A stretch of DNA of 64,000 bases, taken from Hoeflea sp. GTDB taxonomy: Bacteria; Pseudomonadota; Alphaproteobacteria; Rhizobiales; Rhizobiaceae. Below the pieces are notes generated by a model that worked only from the letters and a program-made list of their open reading frames with translations, made no database searches and was not told the DNA's origin. Each line of letters begins with the position of its first letter. Positions within the stretch are counted from its first letter, which is position 1. The DNA is taken from positions 186,001 to 250,000 of the forward strand of contig JAHRFE010000026.1 of the NCBI GenBank assembly GCA_019084245.1, given 5' to 3'. A program made the position numbers and the translations under genes. This document shows positions 1 to 9,906 of this stretch, in pieces.

Positions 1-1588
1 TCTTGCGGGCATGGCCCCTAATCGATTTCTCAAGCTCGTCGGAGGGTTCGTAGCCGGGATTGAGCGAGACATAAGCCTTGACGACCTCGCCAGCCGTCTC
101 GTCGGGCAGGCCGATCACGCCGGCCTCGGCGACCGCCTCGTGCTCGATCAACGCGCTCTCCACCTCGAACGGCCCGATCAGGTGGCCGGAGGACTTGATC
201 AGGTCGTCGGCGCGGCCGACGAACCAGAAATAGCCATCCTCATCCTTGAGCGCCAGGTCGCCGGAGATGTACCAGTCGTCCACGAAACACTTCTTGTAGC
301 GCGCCTCTTCATGCAGGTAGGCCCTCATCATCGAAGGCCAGCCGGCTTTCAGCGCGAGATCGCCGATCTCTCCCGGCTTGCAGGGCCTGATGCCGCCATC
401 CTCGCGGTTGAGAATCTCAGCCTCTATTCCAGGCAGCGGACGGCCCATGGAGCCCGGCTTGATGTCCATGTCGAGCGTGTTGGCGATCATGATGCCACCG
501 GTTTCGGTCTGCCACCAATTGTCGTGAAACGGCAGGCCGAAGGTCTCGCTGCCCCAGACGACGGCCTCCGGATTGAGTGGCTCACCGACGCTGGCGAGGA
601 AACGCAGCGAGGAGAAATCATATCTGGCGGCGGCCTCCTTGCCGGCCCGCATCATCATGCGGATGGCAGTGGGGGCGGTGTACCAGACCTCGACCTTCTC
701 GCGCTCGATCGTCGCGTACCAGCGCTCAAGATCGAACTCGGCCTCGTCGATGATCAGCGTTGCGCGGTGCACGAGTGGCGCGATGATGCCATAGGAAGTG
801 CCCGTGACCCAGCCGGGGTCGGCCGTGCACCAGTAGATGGCGCCGGGCCTGAGTTCGAGCGCGTAGCGGCCCGTCGCGGCATGATTGAGCACGGCATGAT
901 GGACATGAACAGCGCCCTTGGGGCGACCCGTGGTGCCCGAGGTGAAGTGAATCAGCGCCTCGTCCTCGGGACGCGTCGGAACAGCCTCGAAGCCGGGCGA
1001 GGCTTCCTGCATGGCGGGATCGAGCGCGACACAGCCTTCGGGCGCTGTCTCGCCGACAATCAGCACGAGCCGCATCGAGGGGATGTCCCGGATCCAGGGC
1101 TCGATCTTGCGCCGGTAAATCGCCTCGGTGGTGACGAGAGCATTGGCCTGCCCGATTTCCATCCGGGTCCGGATCGGTTCAGGTCCGAAGGCCGAGAACA
1201 AAGGCGTGAAGGTCATCCCGGCCTTCAGCGTGCCAAGCGCCGCATGGAAGACCTCGGGCTGTCGACCGAGCAGCGAAAACACCCGGTCGCCGCGGCCAAG
1301 CCCATGGCTGGCCAGCACCGACGCGAACCGCGCTGATGCGACGCTGAGGTCGGCATAGCTCAGATCCAGACGCTCGCCCGACTTGCCGAGCCACCGAAGC
1401 GCCGTGACGGACCCGAAACCATGCGCGACATGCCGGTCTACAGCTTCATAGGCGATATTGATCGCCCCGCCGGGAAGCCCGTCGAGCAGTTCCTTCTCGA
1501 TTTTTTCCCAGGAAAAAGCGGCGCGAACTCCGGACGTGAGTTCAGCAGTCGCACGAAGCGTCTCCGGCTTGATGATGGTCTCCCACAT
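1..1588 (-). CDS. acsA: Acetyl-CoA synthetase, short AcsA type, 3'-truncated by window edge
   Basis: AMP-forming acetate-CoA ligase, which activates acetate to acetyl-CoA through acetyl-AMP. The reading frame is open to the left edge, so about 529 residues are visible and the C-terminus, with the expected A10 lysine motif, lies outside. Visible motifs are the P-loop [12 protein letters not shown], then [34 protein letters not shown] and [12 protein letters not shown] followed by [18 protein letters not shown]. These fit the ~570-residue Bacillus-type AcsA better than the 650-residue Acs. The ATG at 1588 follows GGGAGG by about 7 nt. It stands apart from the secreted-protein operon upstream by 232 nt, which should hold its promoter. 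Acetate is the likely substrate, but propionate or another short acid is possible. Confidence 0.88.
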   Translation of the reverse strand, partial: MWETIIKPETLRATAELTSGVRAAFSWEKIEKELLDGLPGGAINIAYEAVDRHVAHGFGSVTALRWLGKSGERLDLSYADLSVASARFASVLASHGLGRGDRVFSLLGRQPEVFHAALGTLKAGMTFTPLFSAFGPEPIRTRMEIGQANALVTTEAIYRRKIEPWIRDIPSMRLVLIVGETAPEGCVALDPAMQEASPGFEAVPTRPEDEALIHFTSGTTGRPKGAVHVHHAVLNHAATGRYALELRPGAIYWCTADPGWVTGTSYGIIAPLVHRATLIIDEAEFDLERWYATIEREKVEVWYTAPTAIRMMMRAGKEAAARYDFSSLRFLASVGEPLNPEAVVWGSETFGLPFHDNWWQTETGGIMIANTLDMDIKPGSMGRPLPGIEAEILNREDGGIRPCKPGEIGDLALKAGWPSMMRAYLHEEARYKKCFVDDWYISGDLALKDEDGYFWFVGRADDLIKSSGHLIGPFEVESALIEHEAVAEAGVIGLPDETAGEVVKAYVSLNPGYEPSDELEKSIRGHARK

Positions 1589-1820
1589 CGGCAATCCTCC
1601 CTGACTGCCAGTATTGCGGCAGCCGGGGCAGACCACATTGATGCACATCAAGGAAACATATCATCGGCCGGATATGCGGCCCGATACCCGGTGTCGAATT
1701 GCGTGACAATCCAGCGATCGCGGGCCGATTTCGACAAACGAGCAAACAGGGCTGCAGCGCCCTGCTGGCACAGGGTGCCGGAAATGATTGTCTGGAGGCC
1801 CACCGGCTCATGAGCCGGCC

Positions 1821-3245
1821 TCATTCACCCAGATACTTCGCATTTTTTACATAGGCATCCGGAAAGCACTTCCGCGCTTGTTTCAGCATGCTGTCGGCAA
1901 CCGATTTGCTCTCGAATGCGCCAATGACGAAAACATTGTATCCTGATCTGAAGCCGCTGAATTTGGCAGAGAGATCGTTGAAGACGGCAAGGCCGCAACG
2001 CGCTGCGGTGGCTTGGGTTCTTTCATAATCGCTGGTTTGTCGTTCCCAGGGTTCGGTTGGAAACGACCCGACAACAACCCACCATCCTGAATCCATCAAC
2101 GTCTGGGGCTCGGTGGCGCCCAGCGTCGCGGTGGGGTTTGCACGCGTCTGATCGGCCTGCGGTTGGGGCGTCGGGACCGGTGACGGGGCCCCTCCGCTGC
2201 GGAGTCGATTGATCTTGTTCCGGGCCAACGCGGCAAAGGTGCCATTTGGCCACTGCGCCAGATAGGCCTCGAATTCCGCCGGATCCATGGAGGTGCTGAT
2301 GGTATTCCAGAACGCCAGTTCCATCGCGCCTTTGTCTGCTTCCGGCGCAGATACGCCCTGTGTGCCGATTGCGCCCGCCTCAACGCGAAGCGAGGCGGCA
2401 ATGTCGGCCAGACTCTGCTGCGTCGTGGCGTCCACGGAGGGATCCATCGAGATTTCGACCACATGTTGCACATTGGCAGCGTCGAGAATTTCCGCATGGA
2501 TGATGGTGCGGCCATCGCGCACGCCGCTGACTTCAAAACGGTTGCCCTGCATCTTCGTCGCGGTGATGCTCTCAAAGCCGCTGCCGAGCGTATCGCCGAG
2601 CAGTTCCGGCACGGTCCGCTCCAGGGCATTGTGGCCGGCATAGACCGTGATCTCGGCCGTTCCGTCCAGGCTTTCGAAGCGGCGGCCGTCGCCATTTTCC
2701 GATTCCGGCAATGCTGTCCACAGGCTTGCCGGATAGCTGATCACCGTGCCGAAACGGGCGTTCTGGTAGATGGCCAACGTTGCGTCCCTCACAGGACTGT
2801 GGAACTGCATCATGTGACCCTCGAGCCAGTCAAATTCATCCGGTGCGGCCGGGCTGACCGGCGCCACCAGTTCGCCCATGCCTGCAGCCGGCTGCCGATC
2901 AGGCTCGATTGGCACATCTCCGGCCTCATCCGCATAACCACCCGGTGACGCAGCGCCGTCAGGCAGACCAGGCAGGATGTAATTGCTGTGCGCCCAGCCG
3001 ATGCGCCCGTCCTGGGTTTCAATGTAAAGCCAGTCGCCATCCGCATCCAGAACCTCGACAATCGTTCCGGCTCCCATGCGGCTGATCTCACGCGATTTCG
3101 AGGACGAGTACTGGCGCAGCGTCAGATAGCTGTCTCCGCTGGGATTGAGATTGCCGACATAATCGGCCGAGGCCGGCATCGCCGCACCAAAGAAGGCGAA
3201 CAAGACGATGGGCGCGACGCGCTTCAAACCTAAGGACCGTTTCAT
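1821..3245 (-). CDS. Secreted SH3b and SPOR-like domain protein
   Basis: Third gene of the left-hand secreted-protein operon; function unknown. The ATG at 3245 (MKRSLGLKRV) is preferred over an in-frame start at 3260 because GGGAGG lies just upstream. Residues 1-27 form a signal peptide ending ASA. Residues ~29-92 are a bacterial SH3 domain (LTLRQYSSSKSREISRM ... GWAHSNYILPG). A central domain at ~150-290 is seen in secreted rhizobial proteins but I cannot name it. Around residues 305-350 is a motif of the type FWNTI ... FEAYLAQWPNGTFAALA, known from caspase-associated and TPR-like proteins of alphaproteobacteria. The last ~80 residues, with two Cys, resemble a SPOR fold. SH3b plus SPOR suggests peptidoglycan contact. 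The start lies 11 nt after the stop of the upstream gene. Confidence 0.75.
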   Translation of the reverse strand: MKRSLGLKRVAPIVLFAFFGAAMPASADYVGNLNPSGDSYLTLRQYSSSKSREISRMGAGTIVEVLDADGDWLYIETQDGRIGWAHSNYILPGLPDGAASPGGYADEAGDVPIEPDRQPAAGMGELVAPVSPAAPDEFDWLEGHMMQFHSPVRDATLAIYQNARFGTVISYPASLWTALPESENGDGRRFESLDGTAEITVYAGHNALERTVPELLGDTLGSGFESITATKMQGNRFEVSGVRDGRTIIHAEILDAANVQHVVEISMDPSVDATTQQSLADIAASLRVEAGAIGTQGVSAPEADKGAMELAFWNTISTSMDPAEFEAYLAQWPNGTFAALARNKINRLRSGGAPSPVPTPQPQADQTRANPTATLGATEPQTLMDSGWWVVVGSFPTEPWERQTSDYERTQATAARCGLAVFNDLSAKFSGFRSGYNVFVIGAFESKSVADSMLKQARKCFPDAYVKNAKYLGE

Positions 3246-3256
3246 CTTCGCCTCCC

Positions 3257-3955
3257 TCAATTGCCGGTCCCTGCCGGCGGCTGGAACTGCTGCTGCATCT
3301 GTCTGAGCAGATCTTCGATCGCGGCAGGGTCGGCTGCACGTGGAGCCGGCTCAGTTGCCTCGGCCCTCACAGGCGTTGCGTTCAACCCTTCAGCCCCGGG
3401 GCCATAGGCGGTCAGAATGCCGGTTTCGCCAAACAGGGCTGTGAACGGTTTTTCGCTCAAAGGGAGAACCGAGAAAGCGGTGATCATGAGAAAGCCGCTT
3501 CGGGTGCGGATCAGCAGTAGGCGGGCGCTGACTGGCTTGTTGCCCTCCGAGACCAGATCGAGCCCGCCTTCGAAGTCAGCGCCGGCGATTTCGAAGCGGC
3601 CCGCGACCAGCTCAAACGGCGTCCGCGCCACCACCGCGGTCATCAACTGACCGGCAACGATATCCGCCGCGCGGTCGCGCATGGCCCCGATATCCGGCCA
3701 GGGATCGCCGTCAAGAAAGGTGACCGTGACGGCGATCAGCCCGGATTCCTTTGGCGCCGGATCCCAGGTTTCGGCGCGCAGATGCCAGACCTTGAGCGCG
3801 GCGTCGTCGTGCTCCTCAAGTTTCCAGCCCTGCGCCGGTGGATTGAGACCGATGCCGGACTTGCCGAGATCAAGGGCAACAGCGCCGCTGCCGGAGAAGT
3901 GAAACAACAGCAAGAGCAGCAAAAGCCCTCGCACTCCCGGATTGGACCTTGGCAT
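3257..3955 (-). CDS. Secreted protein of unknown function
   Basis: 232-residue protein and second gene of the putative operon 8925-1821. The N-terminus MPRSNPGVRGLLLLLLLFHF is a typical signal peptide, with likely cleavage near residue 27 (AVA). The body looks like one compact alpha/beta domain of about 165 residues, followed by a Pro/Ala/Glu-rich tail and a short Gln-rich end (LLRQMQQQFQPP). I recognise no catalytic motif. It lies 11 nt downstream of the giant protein gene and 11 nt upstream of the SH3b/SPOR gene, so all three are probably co-transcribed and act together in the periplasm. Only its export and its context are supported. Confidence 0.7.
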   Translation of the reverse strand: MPRSNPGVRGLLLLLLLFHFSGSGAVALDLGKSGIGLNPPAQGWKLEEHDDAALKVWHLRAETWDPAPKESGLIAVTVTFLDGDPWPDIGAMRDRAADIVAGQLMTAVVARTPFELVAGRFEIAGADFEGGLDLVSEGNKPVSARLLLIRTRSGFLMITAFSVLPLSEKPFTALFGETGILTAYGPGAEGLNATPVRAEATEPAPRAADPAAIEDLLRQMQQQFQPPAGTGN

Positions 3956-3966
3956 GCCTGTTCCTC

Positions 3967-6900
3967 CTATTGCGGGCTGGCTATCCAGCCGCCCCGATCG
4001 GACTGGTAATTGTTTCCGGCACTCCAGTCCCCGGTGAAGGCGCCGTTGGCATAGGTTCCAGACACCGTGCCGGTGATGGAAACGCGCCCATAGCGGCCGG
4101 ATGAATCGATCAGGTAGCCGCTCAGGGGAACGCTGAACCGGTTTCCGTCAACATTTCCCTGAAAGGACAAATTGATCTGGTCGCCTTCATAGATCCCGGT
4201 GATCTGGCCGTTGATCCGGCCATTGGAATATTCGATGGAGAGCCTGCTTTGCGGCGCACCCTCGACGGTCCCGGTGTATCGCGTCGATTGCGGTGTCAAG
4301 CCGGCGCCTGGCGATTGGGTTTGCGGTGCCTGTGCCGCCTGCTCAGCCGCTCGCTGCGCCTCTTCGGCCTGGCGCTGGGCATCGAACTGCGCCTGGCGCT
4401 CTTTCTCCTCGGCCTCTTCAATGAGCACGCTCACCTGCTCCAGATTGGCGATGCGGTCAGGATCGGCGCAGAGCGAGACGCTTTTGCGCAGCGCCGCCAG
4501 CCCTGCGCTCCGCTCTCCCGCCCCCAGCAGATCGCTGCCGTGACTCCAGCTTGCTTCAGCCTCTGCGTAACGCGCGCCGCCGGGCTCGCAGGCCTTGGCG
4601 GCATCCCTGATCGCTTCCTCGATCGTCATCGGCGCATCCGGCTGGGCTGCGTCTCCGGCCACGTCGGCGCCGCTTTCCTCGGAGATGCCCAGTTGCTGCT
4701 TCAGCGCTTTAAGCTGGGTCTGGCGCATTTCATCGGGGCAGTCGCCGACGCTCGTTTCCAGGAGCGCGACACCCGCGCCCACTTCGCCGCTCCCGATCAG
4801 GGCAATGCCGCGCTGCCAGGCATCCTGGGCTGAAACATATCTGTCACCGCCCGGCCGGCATGCTTCAGCGTCCTCGGGCTGCGGGACTTCGGCGCCTGCC
4901 AGCTGCTGTTTTAACGTGTCGAGTTGGGCCTGCCGTTGCGGGTCGGGACATTGGCCGAGGCTTCGCTCAAGGGCCGCCACGCCGGCTTCATCATTGCCGC
5001 CGGCCAGCAACGCGAGCCCCTGCTGCCAGTTGCTCACGGCCTCGGCATGGAGGCTGCCGCCGGGGCGGCAGTCTGCAACAGGCGATGGCGGTTGGGGGGC
5101 GGGAGCCCCTACCCCGCCAAGCTGCTGGCGCAAGGCGTCAAGCTGGGACTGCCGCGTCGGATCGGGACAGACCACAAGACTGGCCTCAAGCGCCGCAACG
5201 CCGCCCTCGGCATTGCCGCCCGAAAGCATCGACAGGCCCCTGCTCCATAGATCGACCGCCGCTGTGTAGTGCGGCGAGCCCGGCGCGCAGGTTTCCACGA
5301 CGGGAGGCTTGGCGGGCTGGGGTGGAGCTACCGGTTGGGGCGGCGCCGGCTGAGGTGGCGCTACGGGTTGGGCTGGCTTTGGCTGCGACGATGGCGACTG
5401 CGATGACGTGGCAGGCTGAACCGGGGCCGGCGGCGTTGCCTGACCGGTCGCGCCGGGCTCCGATGCAGGTGAGGGCGTACCGGGTGTGGCACCGGGCGCT
5501 GGCGTCTGGATGACAGGTTCCGGCACCGGTTGTTGGGACGGAAGCTGCCCTGGGGATGTGACGGGTTGTTCCGCTGTTGGGGCGGGCTCCCGTGCAACCG
5601 GCCCGGCGGTTTCGGCCCCCGGCGTCTGAGCCGGCGTGGCGGTTGCCGCCGGCCCGGCCTTGTCCTTTGGCGCCTGCCCCTGCGGCTGCACGCTCAGGCT
5701 GATCGAACCCGACGCGATTTCGATCCCGTCCTTGTCGGTTGCCGTCACCTTCGCCTCGATCTGCCCCGCTTCGGAACGCGAGACCGTCGGCGTCTGCGAT
5801 ATCTCGTTGGAGATCGACGTGCCGTCATTGACCGACCAGAGCCAGCGGACATCGTCCGGCGCGTCACCGCTTGCGAACTCGGCGCGTAAGTCGATTTCCT
5901 GTCCGTCGACATAGTGCCCCTCGGGCACATCCACCAGGCCGCCGCTGGCCTGGTTCCAGACTTGCGGCCGCGGCCCGCGCGACCGGGCGGTGACATTGAG
6001 ACTGCCAGCCACCAGACTGTAGCTGCTGGTGACCGAGCCAATTACGTCGCCGTAATAAGCAACATTGGCGGTGGCCGCGAGCGTTACCGGCTTGCCCGCC
6101 GCACCGGAAAAGCGGATTTCGGAGCCGTTGTCGTTGAGTTCCTCCCGGTTGGAGGTCGGCGGCTCCAGCCATCGCACCGTCCAGTATCTGGACAGAACCA
6201 TCGGGGTCGCGACGACAGTCGCCTTGATCTTCGATCCCGCCTTCGCCCCGGAAGCCGGATCGAACCTGATCGACAGGGATGGCGCCAGCACCTTGATCGT
6301 CTGCTGCTCGGTCTCGGCGATTGTCGAGCCCTGCTTGACCACCTGGGCCCAGATCTTGATGTCGCCGATACGCTCGAACGTTGCGGATGTGCGGCCATCG
6401 GTCGATGTCGTTGGCTCGAAGCTCACGCCCTCGCTGCCGTGCCAGATATATTGCAGTTCCACCATCGCCGGCTGCGGCCCGCCCCATTCCTCCTCGTCGG
6501 GGGAACCGATATAGACGCTGGCGCCACCGGTTCCAGACGGGGTGACAGCGCAACCCGTGAACGGATTGGTGCTGTTCGGATCGCAATCATCCGCCCCGTC
6601 CGACGCCAGATCCTCGCCCCGATAGGGCGTCGAGATCAGGACGGTTTCGCCGAGATAGACCTGAGCGCGCGGAATGGAGAGGCCGACGATGTTGTCGGCG
6701 CCTGGCGCCGCCGGCTCTGTCGCATCGCCGGCTCCAGCCACGGCCTTGCCTGCCTCTTCCGCTGTTCCGCCGGCCGCTTCTGCAGTTGAAGGGGCCTGCT
6801 CCGGCGTGTCTGCTGAAGCAGGCGTTTCATCGATTTCGGTTTTGGCATCGGCTGCGCCGGCAACGGCGGGGTCCACCGGCGCACCCGCATCGCCGGCATC

Positions 6901-8925
6901 ATCAGCTCCGGATTCCGAGCTTGTCTCTGTGCCTTCCACCGGGGCCACCACATCCCCCGCAGTCTCCGCGCTTTCCGCCGGGGCAGGAACATCTCCGGCA
7001 GTTTCCACCGGATCGGCGGGCAGTGCCGCCCCTGGCGTAGCGGGTGCGGTGGCCTGCTGCGCCGCAGGATCTTGCGGTTCCCGCGGGACCGGCTGCGGAC
7101 GCGCAGGCTGCGGCGCGTCGACTGCGACGGGCGGAACAGGGGCCGGAACCGGAACGGTTTGCTTGACTGCGGGATCGGGCCTGACCGGCGCCGGGGCATC
7201 GGCCGCCTCCGGCTGGTCCGCATCGGCGTCCGCCTTGCCCGCAGCATCGTCCTCCGGCGCAACCGGCTCGGCCTCTTCGCGGTCCATGTAGATCGTCGCG
7301 AACCTGCGTTGTGCCGAAAGACTCAGCGTCTTGAGCGCCGGCCTGAACCCCTCGGCCTCCACCTCGACGCTGATGGGGTGACGGGCATCGACCAGCGCCT
7401 CGATCCGGGTGAATCCGGCCACCCTTCTCATGCCGGCTCCGGCTTCGCCGAAGACAAGCGGAATGCCGTCGATCCGGACCTCAGTTACAACGGGAGAGAG
7501 CGCCCGGTCGAGCGGATAGACATCGATGGTGACGGCGACCAGATGGCGATAGCGATCCGCCAGGTTGCGCATCACCAGCCGCATGCGCGGATCATACAGG
7601 CACAACCCGCTGATTTCCGCGGGACTTGTGATCGCCGGCTGAAGCACCGTCCCGCCCGGAGCACTGACGGCGCCGGCACTGTCGAGTGCGCCGACTTCGG
7701 CGAGGACGGCCCGGAAGTTCCTGTCGGAAAACAGCGTCGCATATTCATCGCATTCGGGCTTGGCCACGACCGCCTTCGACCGGGTGACCACGCGGGCCAG
7801 CGACATGAACACCGACGCCGTGGCGCGGTCGCTGTTGGACGCAATCCCGCTTTCCCTCAGCGCCCGGAAAGGTTCGAGCAGATCGGCCTGATTGCCCGCG
7901 GTCAGATAGGCGGCGACGTCGTGGTCCTTGTCGTAGAAAAAAGTCTCGTTGCTTTCGGCATTGGTCCAGACCAGCAAGGGCTTGAGCAGGGCCTGCAGCT
8001 CGTAATTGGTATAGAAATTGATGCAGGCGCCACCCTTGATGTGCTCATCAAGGGCCTTCAGCTCCGTCGACAGAACTCCAAGCTGACCGCAGATCGAACC
8101 ATCACGCGCATCCAGGATCTTCTTGTTCAGCTCGCCGAGCGCTTCGGTGAACTGCCTGGTCGCGTCGATGTAGAAATCCAGGAGGTGGCCAAAGCCGGGG
8201 ATCGCGCTGGTGAAATCCTTCATTTTGCCAAGTACGTTGCCGATGGCATTGAGACTGCTGATCGGGGAGTCCGGGTCGACGTTGGACGGGTCGAACAGGG
8301 CGACGAAATCGAGCATGTCTCCGGCCTTGCCGATATAGGCCGATCCCTTTTCTAACCGGGCCTTGATCTTGTCGAGCTTGTCGAAAACCCCGCTGTTGCG
8401 CAGGGTCCGCTCGTAACCGCTCAACTGGTACATATAGCCGTAGAGCTTTTCCCTTCCCTGCTTGTCGACAAGCATCTTGAGAAGTGTTTCCGTATCGGGG
8501 ATGCCGATCTGGATGCCGAGCTCCGCCTCGACCTTCTTCATCTGCTCGACGAATTCCGCGCTGAAGACCTTCTTGAGCAGCTCATCGCGACCGGCGACCA
8601 GTTCACCCTCAAAAAGATCATTGATGTCCTTGATCGAAGCGTCCTGGGTGCGCCTGGTTGTGGCTTGCCGCCAGTTGGTCACAGAGCTGCGGATGGATGC
8701 GAGCTTGTCGTAGAGCTCATCAAACTTGCCCTTGACGACATCGAAGGTGCTTTTCACCTCCGAATGCATTTCCTGGTAGATTTTCTGCTCCGCCTCGTCG
8801 TCGGCGCTCGCCGCATGCGGCACCATGAATGCGAGACAGGCGGCAAACAGCAGAATGAACGCGGTTCGGCGACCTGACGCCAAGGACGCCGCCGCCGAAA
8901 CTGGTGAAACCTGCCGCAACCCCAT
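3967..8925 (-). CDS. Giant secreted multidomain protein with four Cys-paired TPR-like repeats
   Basis: About 1,650 residues; function unknown. The ATG at 8925 (MGLRQVSPVS) gives a standard signal peptide ending PHAASA; an in-frame ATG at 8988 adds 21 residues. Neither has a strong ribosome site. From the N-terminus: a helical domain (~25-390), a beta region (~465-545) reminiscent of PEGA or carboxypeptidase-regulatory folds, a ~190-residue Pro/Ala/Glu disordered linker, Ig/PKD-like beta domains (~725-1065), a second Pro-rich linker, four ~62-residue repeats (~1200-1480), a Gln/Ala-rich coiled coil and a C-terminal beta domain ending GGWIASPQ. This looks like a periplasmic or surface scaffold rather than an enzyme. 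It heads the operon with the two downstream secreted proteins. The long Pro-rich linkers are AT-poor and produce long false ORFs on the + strand. Confidence 0.8.
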   Translation of the reverse strand: MGLRQVSPVSAAASLASGRRTAFILLFAACLAFMVPHAASADDEAEQKIYQEMHSEVKSTFDVVKGKFDELYDKLASIRSSVTNWRQATTRRTQDASIKDINDLFEGELVAGRDELLKKVFSAEFVEQMKKVEAELGIQIGIPDTETLLKMLVDKQGREKLYGYMYQLSGYERTLRNSGVFDKLDKIKARLEKGSAYIGKAGDMLDFVALFDPSNVDPDSPISSLNAIGNVLGKMKDFTSAIPGFGHLLDFYIDATRQFTEALGELNKKILDARDGSICGQLGVLSTELKALDEHIKGGACINFYTNYELQALLKPLLVWTNAESNETFFYDKDHDVAAYLTAGNQADLLEPFRALRESGIASNSDRATASVFMSLARVVTRSKAVVAKPECDEYATLFSDRNFRAVLAEVGALDSAGAVSAPGGTVLQPAITSPAEISGLCLYDPRMRLVMRNLADRYRHLVAVTIDVYPLDRALSPVVTEVRIDGIPLVFGEAGAGMRRVAGFTRIEALVDARHPISVEVEAEGFRPALKTLSLSAQRRFATIYMDREEAEPVAPEDDAAGKADADADQPEAADAPAPVRPDPAVKQTVPVPAPVPPVAVDAPQPARPQPVPREPQDPAAQQATAPATPGAALPADPVETAGDVPAPAESAETAGDVVAPVEGTETSSESGADDAGDAGAPVDPAVAGAADAKTEIDETPASADTPEQAPSTAEAAGGTAEEAGKAVAGAGDATEPAAPGADNIVGLSIPRAQVYLGETVLISTPYRGEDLASDGADDCDPNSTNPFTGCAVTPSGTGGASVYIGSPDEEEWGGPQPAMVELQYIWHGSEGVSFEPTTSTDGRTSATFERIGDIKIWAQVVKQGSTIAETEQQTIKVLAPSLSIRFDPASGAKAGSKIKATVVATPMVLSRYWTVRWLEPPTSNREELNDNGSEIRFSGAAGKPVTLAATANVAYYGDVIGSVTSSYSLVAGSLNVTARSRGPRPQVWNQASGGLVDVPEGHYVDGQEIDLRAEFASGDAPDDVRWLWSVNDGTSISNEISQTPTVSRSEAGQIEAKVTATDKDGIEIASGSISLSVQPQGQAPKDKAGPAATATPAQTPGAETAGPVAREPAPTAEQPVTSPGQLPSQQPVPEPVIQTPAPGATPGTPSPASEPGATGQATPPAPVQPATSSQSPSSQPKPAQPVAPPQPAPPQPVAPPQPAKPPVVETCAPGSPHYTAAVDLWSRGLSMLSGGNAEGGVAALEASLVVCPDPTRQSQLDALRQQLGGVGAPAPQPPSPVADCRPGGSLHAEAVSNWQQGLALLAGGNDEAGVAALERSLGQCPDPQRQAQLDTLKQQLAGAEVPQPEDAEACRPGGDRYVSAQDAWQRGIALIGSGEVGAGVALLETSVGDCPDEMRQTQLKALKQQLGISEESGADVAGDAAQPDAPMTIEEAIRDAAKACEPGGARYAEAEASWSHGSDLLGAGERSAGLAALRKSVSLCADPDRIANLEQVSVLIEEAEEKERQAQFDAQRQAEEAQRAAEQAAQAPQTQSPGAGLTPQSTRYTGTVEGAPQSRLSIEYSNGRINGQITGIYEGDQINLSFQGNVDGNRFSVPLSGYLIDSSGRYGRVSITGTVSGTYANGAFTGDWSAGNNYQSDRGGWIASPQ
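4425..5295 (-). repeat. Four degenerate ~62-residue repeats inside the giant secreted protein
   Basis: Each repeat opens with C-x-PG (CAPG, CRPG, CRPG, CEPG), continues with a W-x-x-G helix pair (for example NWQQGLALLAGGNDEAGVAA) and closes with a second Cys in CPDP, CPDE or CADP, followed by an R-x-x-x-L helix such as RQAQLDTLKQQL. The spacing from first to second Cys is about 37-38 residues in all four. The helix-turn-helix pattern resembles TPR/SEL1-like units. The invariant Cys pair suggests one disulphide per repeat, as fits an exported protein. Repeats begin near 5292, 5075, 4862 and 4597; the fourth runs into a coiled coil. Confidence 0.8.
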
Positions 8926-9056
8926 GAAAGCGATTTCTCTTATCCCTGCCTTCCGCCGACCGGAAGTTTCCGCACTACCCAAGGACATCAGCTTTGCGCT
9001 CGCCGATCATTGACCGAGGTCAATACCGGAGCCGAATTGCGGGGCTATGATCGACA

Positions 9057-9680
9057 ATGGGAAACAGAGTTGTGATGATGTCGGACCCCCTCGCCTGGAC
9101 CATCGAAGTGCCCCTGCTGTCGACACCGGTCATTGTCAGGCAACTTGCCGCCGTTGTCCTGATTCCGCTTGGCATTCTGACGCTGCTGCTGGTCGGGCTG
9201 GCATGGATCGAGGGCAGTCTGGATGATCTCGGCGCCATCCTTCGAGCAATGGTCGGCGTCCTGGCCATTCTGGCGGTCCTGATGCTGGTTGCCATCTTGC
9301 TGTTTTTCAACAACCGGATGACGGTCAGTTTTGAATTCACCGAAGACGGCGTCCGCTCCAGGGTCGTTGACCAGCGCGCGAGGGTCGGCCGGACGATGGC
9401 GATTGTTCTCGGCGTGCTGGCGCGCAGCCCCGCGGCGGCCGGCGCGGGACTTCTGGCCCAAAGCAACTCCTCGCGCTTCACCCGGTGGCATGCCATTCAA
9501 AAGCTCGAAGCAGACCCCAAACGGCATTGTATCCTGTTGAAGGGCAAAGCCCTGACCCTCGATGCGATTTTCTGCTCAGAAGACAATTTCCCGATCGTCA
9601 AGACCAGGCTTGAAGAGAAACTAAAGGCTGCATCAAAACGGAAGGTGGCAACGGTCCAAGATTCCCGGACTTCGGGCTGA
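9057..9680 (+). CDS. Two-TM membrane protein with YcxB-like C-terminal domain
   Basis: 207 residues. Two hydrophobic stretches (~residues 26-50 and 62-84) anchor a cytoplasmic domain that begins FEFTEDGVRSRV. It contains the pattern W-x-x-I-x-K (WHAIQKLEAD) and ends with a helix, as in YcxB-like proteins of unknown function. The start is uncertain: ATG at 9057, or the ATG pair at 9075/9078; no good Shine-Dalgarno precedes either. It is divergent from the giant secreted protein gene and shares its promoter region. No enzymatic motif is visible. Confidence 0.6.
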   Translation: MGNRVVMMSDPLAWTIEVPLLSTPVIVRQLAAVVLIPLGILTLLLVGLAWIEGSLDDLGAILRAMVGVLAILAVLMLVAILLFFNNRMTVSFEFTEDGVRSRVVDQRARVGRTMAIVLGVLARSPAAAGAGLLAQSNSSRFTRWHAIQKLEADPKRHCILLKGKALTLDAIFCSEDNFPIVKTRLEEKLKAASKRKVATVQDSRTSG

Positions 9681-9906
9681 CCATTTTTATCTCAATCGCT
9701 CCACAGGGCTCCATGTGAAAGCAGTTTCAACAAAAATTGAAAGTCTCAACGGCGAGCAGGAAACCGGTGGGAGGCACTGCAGCGGATGCGATGACCACCC
9801 ATTTGGGCAGGGAGGCAGCAGAAGAAGCAAATCTGTCGAGCGTCACCGCCCAATCAATCCACGCTCGGTCGCACTGTCATCATGGTTTGTCAATGCCACG
9901 GCGCAC

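Noticed and set aside
11-1336. 441-codon open frame on the + strand
   Set aside because: It is antisense to acsA, whose minus-strand translation shows all the acyl-CoA synthetase motifs. The frame is open only because of GC-rich codons.
7072-8355. 427-codon + strand frame inside the giant secreted protein gene
   Set aside because: No family resemblance or ribosome site; it mirrors codon bias of the minus-strand gene.
9681-9906. Possible small gene between the YcxB-like gene and the kinase gene
   Set aside because: Frames of 67 codons and more lack ribosome sites and resemble nothing. Treated as intergenic.
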